NCBI GenBank assembly: GCA_900541935.1
Contig: UQLZ01000063.1
Span: 1 to 11,299, forward strand
Reading direction: 5' to 3'
From: an uncultured Prevotellaceae bacterium
GTDB taxonomy: Bacteria > Bacteroidota > Bacteroidia > Bacteroidales > Muribaculaceae
Length of the DNA stretch: 11,299 bases
Below the pieces are notes generated by a model. That model worked only from the letters and a program-made list of their open reading frames with translations, was not told the DNA's origin and searched no databases. Positions 6,650 through 11,299 of the stretch are shown in pieces. Position 1 is the stretch's first letter. Each line of letters opens with the position of its first letter. Both the position numbers and the translations under genes were made by a program.

Positions 6650-7963
6650 ATGAAAAGTATTGTCTTTCTTCTTTTATCTGTAGTTTTGGCTTTCGGGGTA
6701 GTTGGTCAAGACAAGTCAAAGAAAATTCCTCCTGTCGTGCATTCTAAAGTGGGTCAGGAATTTATTTCTAACGATAATTCTCTTAAAATTACAGTTTTGA
6801 CTAAGCATCAGAACCATAATTGGAATGACCGTTCAACGCTTGATTCAGACATTCTGTCGCCTAAGTCAGTCAACGTTCACCCTAACGGTCTGAAGTATTA
6901 TGTGAACAGTTTGGAGGGGTGCAAAACAGTAGTTTATGATTCTAAAACAGATGAGAAAATCAAGGTCATTAACCATAAGTTCGGGAGCAAGGATGCTGCT
7001 TTATGGGCTAAACCGTCTGGACTATATACTTTCAATCCGAAAAGAAAGTCCCCCAATATTTTTATGGGCAAGCCTGTTGAAAGCACCTTCTCGCATGGTG
7101 GCAAATATCTGTGGGTGCCGTATTATAGAAGGAGTTATGACCAAAATGCGCAGGAGCCATCGGCAATAGCGATTATCGATACGCAGACAGATAGCATTAT
7201 CAAAATGATGGAAACGGGCGTTTTGCCGAAGATGGTAGCCACCTCGCCTGATAATAAGTACGTTGCCGTTTCTCATTGGGGTGATAATACTGTCGGCATT
7301 ATAGATGTTTCTTCTGCTAATCCAGAGGATTGGAAATACGTTAAATGCGTTGTTGTTGGTTATCGGTTGAAATTGAATTTCTCTGAGAATGAAAAGGTTG
7401 ACCGTGATGTTCACAGCGGTTACTGCTTGCGAGGAACGACATTTACACCTGATTCCCGTTACCTGTTCGTTGGCTGTATGGGCGGAGGTGGCGGTCTTGC
7501 CGTTATTGATATGAAGGATATTGAATATAAGGGGCAGATATATGGTATGATGCCAAATATGAGGCATATACAGATTAAGGATGGTATAGTTAATCTCAGT
7601 ATCAATAATGCCGGCTACATTCAGAGATTGCCTCTTCAAACCTTGATAGATTCAATACCAAATATGAAAAACAAGCGCATAACTGTTAAGGGCTGGAAGT
7701 CATACAAGACAGGTTCAGGAGCAAGAACGCTAAGCGTTTCCCCTTCTGGAACTTTTATCTTTGTTGCTTGTAATTTTTCCAGTCAGTTAGATGTTTTCCG
7801 CGTATCAACAATGAAGAAAATTGCTTCAATACCAATGGATTCCTATCCTGTTGGTCTTGATATTTCACCGAATGCAAAGAGAGTATATGTAACCTCTCAA
7901 GGCAGAAGCGGACATGGTGGCAATTCTGTTAATGTGTTGAAAATAGACTATTTGCAGAATTAG
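6650..7963 (+). CDS. Exported YncE-like beta-propeller protein
   Basis: I start at ATG 6650 (437 residues); an in-frame TTG at 6626 lies inside the -7 promoter element, and the hydrophobic signal sequence follows ATG 6650 directly. The signal peptide is about residues 1-19 (MKSIVFLLLSVVLAFGVVG, then QDK), with no lipobox cysteine, so the product should be periplasmic or further exported. The rest shows YVTN/YncE-type blade repeats: SVNVHPNGLKYYVNS (73-87), TFSHGGKYLWVPYY (146-159), VATSPDNKYVAVSHWGDNTVGIIDV (about 196-220), TTFTPDSRYLFVGC, LSVSPSGTFIFVACN and GLDISPNAKRVYVTSQ. Each blade has the S/T-P-[DN/SG]-x-x-x-[LVY]-[YFV]-V pattern. A seven-bladed propeller is likely. Such proteins usually bind ligands or partners; no enzymatic motif was recognised. 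It is the only plus-strand gene, divergent from the ATPase gene and overlapping the flippase gene tail-to-tail by 4 nt. Confidence 0.82.
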   Translation: MKSIVFLLLSVVLAFGVVGQDKSKKIPPVVHSKVGQEFISNDNSLKITVLTKHQNHNWNDRSTLDSDILSPKSVNVHPNGLKYYVNSLEGCKTVVYDSKTDEKIKVINHKFGSKDAALWAKPSGLYTFNPKRKSPNIFMGKPVESTFSHGGKYLWVPYYRRSYDQNAQEPSAIAIIDTQTDSIIKMMETGVLPKMVATSPDNKYVAVSHWGDNTVGIIDVSSANPEDWKYVKCVVVGYRLKLNFSENEKVDRDVHSGYCLRGTTFTPDSRYLFVGCMGGGGGLAVIDMKDIEYKGQIYGMMPNMRHIQIKDGIVNLSINNAGYIQRLPLQTLIDSIPNMKNKRITVKGWKSYKTGSGARTLSVSPSGTFIFVACNFSSQLDVFRVSTMKKIASIPMDSYPVGLDISPNAKRVYVTSQGRSGHGGNSVNVLKIDYLQN

Positions 7964-9399
7964 ATTTTGCGTGTTTTGACAAATGAGAGAACTTCTTTCT
8001 GAACTTTTGAACCAAGCAATCTATTTATTATGATATATATTGCAATAAATGCCGTTGCTTGAACTGTTATTGCTATCCACGGGTTGAATAGCGGCACAAT
8101 TGCAATTGCTCCAATACCTAATGCAAATGAAGTAACTGCGTATGGTATAATGTCGCCAATTAGGTTTCTAACCTTATATCCGGTGTGGTGTGCGGTGAAG
8201 AATAGCGAGAAGATATAGAATAGTGCAGAAGCAATTAACTGTCCCCAGACAATTATTTCAACGCCGTATGGTAATGTAATGAATATCAAGCCTATCATTA
8301 TGGCGTCTTTAACTATTTCGTACCACACTAAAGCCTTTCCTTTGCCCAGAGATAGGATATATTGGTTGTACAGAGATGTCAGGACAACAAAGATTCCTCT
8401 GACAATCAGTATTTGGAACAGCAAAATAGCCTCGTCCCATTTAGTTCCGAATAATATGTGAAAAATTGGTTCAGCAGCAGCAACAAGAAACAGCATAACC
8501 GGGAACACAAGATATGCCGAAAATCGGTTCATCTTGCGGGCAACCCTTTCGAAACGCTCCTTTTCTTCCTGCAAACCGCTTAGTATTGGCAGGAAAGAGT
8601 TTGTAAGTATCTGTGTAATAGATGTTACGCCCATTTTGCTCCATTTGTCGGCTTGGGTATATACCCCCAAATGCGACAGATTATAGCATTTGCCTATGAT
8701 GAAGGAATATATATTTAGCGAAACGGTATTCAAGAAAGATGTTGCCATCACGCTCATGCCAACCGATAGCACAGATTTCAGTGATTTCCAACTGAATCCG
8801 AACCGCGGTACCCAGCGTGTTGCAATCCACAGAAAAGCCGATTTGGCAGCCGCAAGGGAAATGGTTTGCCAAACGATAGCCCATGCACCGAAACCCTTAA
8901 ACGCCAGAATAATACCAATTGCACCGGAAATTACCAGTCCCAAAGAGTTTGATGCGGCAATCTTGGCAACGGTCATTTGCTTCATCAACCTGTTTGTCTG
9001 AACAAGTGCTGTGGCGTTGATGATAAAAGAAAGAAACATCACTCGCGACATAGGTATAAGTCGCTCATCTCCAAAGGCGTCAGCAATTAGAGGAGCGGCA
9101 AACCATAGTATCACGTAAATGACAACGGAAGTCCATAGGTTAAAGTAGAAAACCGAGCAGTAATCCCTCTCGGTTGGTGTTTTTTTCTGAATCAAGGCGG
9201 CTGAGAAACCGCTATCAACAAATAGCGAAGCAAACGCTTGAAAAACAGCCATAACGCCCACAAGCCCATAGTCGCTTTTCGACAGGATATTGGCAAGTAT
9301 AACGCCTGTTACGGCATACAAAAACTGCACGGCGAACTTGTCAATGGTGTTCCATTTCAAGGTCCGTGCTGTTTTCTGTTTCAAATTTGCTTCCGCCAT
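7960..9399 (-). CDS. Polysaccharide flippase, Wzx/PST type (MOP superfamily)
   Basis: The 479-residue protein is hydrophobic throughout, with about 12-14 membrane segments. It opens with LKQKTARTLKWNTIDKF, typical of the lipopolysaccharide biosynthesis/O-antigen transporter group (COG2244, WzxC/TuaB-like), followed by the conserved stretch ANILSKSDYGLVGV (36-49) and FVDSGFSAALIQKK (60-73). A second conserved segment, NLSHLGVYTQADKWSKM, lies near the middle. The family moves lipid-linked oligosaccharide units across the inner membrane for surface polysaccharide assembly; the exact substrate cannot be read here. Start is ATG 9399, 25 nt after the head-GIN stop codon, consistent with one operon. 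Its stop (TAA, 7960-7962) overlaps the TAG of the converging propeller gene. Length is normal. No glycosyltransferase is directly adjacent, which is less common for such flippases. Confidence 0.9.
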   Translation of the reverse strand: MAEANLKQKTARTLKWNTIDKFAVQFLYAVTGVILANILSKSDYGLVGVMAVFQAFASLFVDSGFSAALIQKKTPTERDYCSVFYFNLWTSVVIYVILWFAAPLIADAFGDERLIPMSRVMFLSFIINATALVQTNRLMKQMTVAKIAASNSLGLVISGAIGIILAFKGFGAWAIVWQTISLAAAKSAFLWIATRWVPRFGFSWKSLKSVLSVGMSVMATSFLNTVSLNIYSFIIGKCYNLSHLGVYTQADKWSKMGVTSITQILTNSFLPILSGLQEEKERFERVARKMNRFSAYLVFPVMLFLVAAAEPIFHILFGTKWDEAILLFQILIVRGIFVVLTSLYNQYILSLGKGKALVWYEIVKDAIMIGLIFITLPYGVEIIVWGQLIASALFYIFSLFFTAHHTGYKVRNLIGDIIPYAVTSFALGIGAIAIVPLFNPWIAITVQATAFIAIYIIINRLLGSKVQKEVLSFVKTRKI

Positions 9400-9424
9400 T
9401 ATATGGACTGCTTTTTATTAAGCA

Positions 9425-10261
9425 TTATGCAGTTGTTACTTTGATGCGTGAATTGTCATCATCTTCTTCATTGTCCTGCTCCACTGCTTCGTTTTCATCA
9501 GGTGTAACCTCCTTTAGAGGAGTAGCCTTGACTTCTTCCTCGGTAACCTCTTCAGTAACTGTTATCTTCTCGTCAACGACAGGAACAGGCTTTATATTTC
9601 CTAATTTTGACTTAGAAATAATCGGATTGCCGTGGTAATAAACCTTTCCGGAGCCAAGACCGCTAATATTTAAAGTTTTAGTAGCATTGCAATATATAGA
9701 ACCAGTACCCATTATGTTTGTCTTTACATTTGGAGCAACCAATTCCATTGCATCAATGTCACCAGTGCCGATATTCTTGATGTTTAGGTTTGTACATTTG
9801 CCCTTTGCTATAATTTTACCTTTTCCGGTAATTATTTTCAAATCAATTGTAGTAGCATCAACATTTTCAATAATAATGGCACCATTACCCTGCTGCTCTG
9901 CTGTAAATTTAGCCGTAGGTTTAACGTCCTTTACTGTTACTTCACCCGCTTTGGAGTTTTCAACAGTTGAAAGGAAAGAAGAATATACATATATAGTCGG
10001 CATTTTGACGCTTGCAGCCTCTTGTGCCAATTCTATTTTCAACTTACCCTTATTTATGTCAGTAAGGACATAAGAAGCGTATTCGTTTTTTGTTTCAAAA
10101 ACTACAAAACCAACAGAATCAGGGTTATTTGAATAAACAACGTTTATATTGTCGTTAACTTTCAATTCGTTAAATTCCCCAACTGGAATCCTAAATGTTT
10201 CAGCAAAAGCCGCTGTTCCAGCCAATAAGATAGAACAAAGAACTAAACCAAACTTTTTCAT
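9425..10261 (-). CDS. Head-GIN domain (DUF2807) periplasmic protein with acidic tail
   Basis: The 278-residue protein has a signal peptide (1-20, cut after AFA|E) without a lipobox. Residues about 24-220 are a putative auto-transporter adhesin head-GIN domain, a beta-helix made of short strands. Gly-rich turns recur about every 20 residues: NGA (126-128), GKGK (146-149), GTGD (165-168), GTGS (185-188) and GSGK (203-206). The domain closes with the family phrase GSGKVYYHGNP. GIN proteins are widespread in Bacteroidota; their function is unknown. Residues 226-278 are unusual: a Glu/Asp/Val/Thr-rich tail (EEVTEEEV, EDDD) with no predicted fold, perhaps a linker or metal- or peptidoglycan-facing extension. 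It starts 12 nt after dusB and ends 25 nt before the flippase gene, so it is probably transcribed with both. Confidence 0.85.
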   Translation of the reverse strand: MKKFGLVLCSILLAGTAAFAETFRIPVGEFNELKVNDNINVVYSNNPDSVGFVVFETKNEYASYVLTDINKGKLKIELAQEAASVKMPTIYVYSSFLSTVENSKAGEVTVKDVKPTAKFTAEQQGNGAIIIENVDATTIDLKIITGKGKIIAKGKCTNLNIKNIGTGDIDAMELVAPNVKTNIMGTGSIYCNATKTLNISGLGSGKVYYHGNPIISKSKLGNIKPVPVVDEKITVTEEVTEEEVKATPLKEVTPDENEAVEQDNEEDDDNSRIKVTTA

Positions 10262-10273
10262 TTTGTATAAAAT

Positions 10274-11251
10274 TTATAAGTAATTGTTTTCAACTTTTTC
10301 TAATATAACATTTAAACTCTCGAAAGAGTTTGCTTGGAGCATAGCAATTCTTGTATCTCTAAAATTTGGGATGCCTTTAAAAAGAGGCGAAGCCGCCAAA
10401 TGTCGCCTGATATGCAGGATACCTCTATATTCATCGATTTTGTCGATGCTTTCTGCTATTTGTCTTCTTAGTAGAGCCATTTTTTCTGCATTTGAGATTG
10501 CTGGTATTTCTCCGTTTTTCAAGAAGCCTTTCATTTCTTTGAAAACCCAAGGCGCACCGATAGCCGCTCTACCAACCATTATACCGTCAACACCATATCG
10601 ATCATAGTATTCCGCTAATTTTTGCGGGTTTGTGATATCGCCGTTTCCGATAATAGGAATGCTTATTCTTGGATTGTTCTTCACCTCACCGATAAGAGTC
10701 CAGTCAGCCTCTCCCGTGTACATTTGGCTACGTGTTCTGCCATGAATGGTAAGAGCCTTTATTCCGCAATCTTGCAATTGTTCGGCGAGGGTAGTGATGA
10801 TTTTGTTTTCGCAATCCCAACCAAGGCGAGTCTTTACGGTAACAGGAATTTTTACCGCATTAACAACCGCTCTTGTTATCTGAAGCATTTTAGGGATATC
10901 ACGAAGCATACCGGCACCCGCCCCCTTTGATGCAACTTTCTTTACCGGACATCCAAAGTTTATGTCGATTATATCCGGTCCTGCTTCAGCAGCAATTTCA
11001 GCAGCACGAACCATCGGGTCAACCTCTTTCCCATAGATTTGAATGGCCACCGGTCGCTCAGCGTCATTTATTTGCAGTTTGCGAACGGTGCTGTTTATAT
11101 TCCTAACAAGAGCGTCGCAAGACACAAATTCAGTATATACCATATCCGCGCCTTGCTCTTTGCAGATAAGGCGGAATGATGCGTCTGTAACGTCTTCCAT
11201 AGGTGCGAGAAGAACAGGACGCTCTCCCAAATCTATTTCTCCAATTTTCAT
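10274..11251 (-). CDS. dusB: tRNA dihydrouridine synthase DusB
   Basis: The 325-residue protein reduces specific uridines in the tRNA D-loop using FMN and NADPH, in the cytoplasm. The TIM-barrel signature motifs are all present in order: LAPMEDVTDASFR (15-27, FMN binding), TEFVS (40-44), INFGCPVKKV (97-106) with catalytic C101, VKTRLGW (139-145), TIHGRTRSQMYTG (168-180) with H170, IIGNGDI (200-206) and MVGRAAIGAPWVF (225-237). Length is typical for DusB and the sequence fits DusB better than DusA or DusC, notably KGAGAGMLRD (109-118). Start is ATG 11251; only 48 nt of upstream sequence are visible, without a clear promoter. It is the first gene of a likely operon with the head-GIN and flippase genes. 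In many proteobacteria dusB is paired with fis; no such partner follows here. Confidence 0.95.
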   Translation of the reverse strand: MKIGEIDLGERPVLLAPMEDVTDASFRLICKEQGADMVYTEFVSCDALVRNINSTVRKLQINDAERPVAIQIYGKEVDPMVRAAEIAAEAGPDIIDINFGCPVKKVASKGAGAGMLRDIPKMLQITRAVVNAVKIPVTVKTRLGWDCENKIITTLAEQLQDCGIKALTIHGRTRSQMYTGEADWTLIGEVKNNPRISIPIIGNGDITNPQKLAEYYDRYGVDGIMVGRAAIGAPWVFKEMKGFLKNGEIPAISNAEKMALLRRQIAESIDKIDEYRGILHIRRHLAASPLFKGIPNFRDTRIAMLQANSFESLNVILEKVENNYL

Positions 11252-11299
11252 ACGTAAATATTAAGCGTCCCACTTGTGTTGTAGGACAGGTTTATACTA

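Noticed and set aside
7022..7639. 205-codon minus-strand ORF opposite the propeller gene
   Set aside because: It lies wholly antisense to a gene with clear YVTN repeats and a signal peptide, and its own translation has no recognisable motif and an unnatural Ile/Asn/Arg-rich composition.
9407..9433. Possible terminator between the head-GIN and flippase genes
   Set aside because: Two mutually exclusive 5-bp stems (TGCTT/AAGCA and ACTGC/GCAGT) are possible, both weak and without a U run; a 25-nt gap fits an uninterrupted operon better.
1..11299. tRNA, rRNA, riboswitch or IS element anywhere in the window
   Set aside because: Intergenic gaps are short and AT-rich; no cloverleaf, conserved rRNA stretch, known riboswitch core or transposase motif was recognised on reading.

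Overview
The window looks like chromosomal DNA from a member of the Bacteroidota, most likely Bacteroidales. The evidence is a C-terminal type IX secretion (T9SS) sorting domain on the largest protein, a head-GIN domain protein, AT-rich intergenic DNA without clear Shine-Dalgarno sequences, and several matches to the Bacteroidota -7 promoter element TAnnTTTG. The species cannot be named from the sequence. Eight full-length protein genes are visible, seven on the minus strand and one on the plus strand, plus one short gene remnant. No rRNA, tRNA, CRISPR array, transposase or integrase was seen.

Layout, left to right. 38-2992 (-): a secreted glycerophosphodiester phosphodiesterase fused to a large propeller-like region and a T9SS tail. 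3046-4107 (-): a YhcG/DUF1016-type PD-(D/E)XK nuclease. 4167-5135 (-): a family 2 glycosyltransferase. 5209-5346 (-): a 45-codon ORF resembling the start of an EVE/PUA-like domain, probably a broken gene. 5354-6487 (-): an archaeal-type AAA ATPase with a C-terminal winged-helix-like part. 6488-6649: a divergent regulatory region with tandem TGTA repeats and a 26-bp palindrome. 6650-7963 (+): an exported YncE-like beta-propeller protein. 7960-9399 (-): a Wzx-type polysaccharide flippase. 9425-10261 (-): a head-GIN domain periplasmic protein. 10274-11251 (-): the tRNA dihydrouridine synthase DusB. Bases 1-37 and 11252-11299 hold no gene.

How the genes relate. dusB, the head-GIN gene and the flippase gene are separated by 12 and 25 nt and probably form one transcript that ends tail-to-tail against the propeller gene, sharing 4 nt. 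The flippase and the glycosyltransferase both suggest cell-surface glycan synthesis, but they are separated by other genes and are not a compact polysaccharide locus. The block from the nuclease to the ATPase (3046-6487) has an accessory character: a DUF1016 nuclease, an ATPase of a lineage-expanded family and an EVE-like remnant. This may be a decayed defence or mobile-island segment, but no mobility gene is present to prove it. The most interesting non-coding sequence is the divergent region between the ATPase and propeller genes, whose repeats overlap the predicted ATPase promoter.
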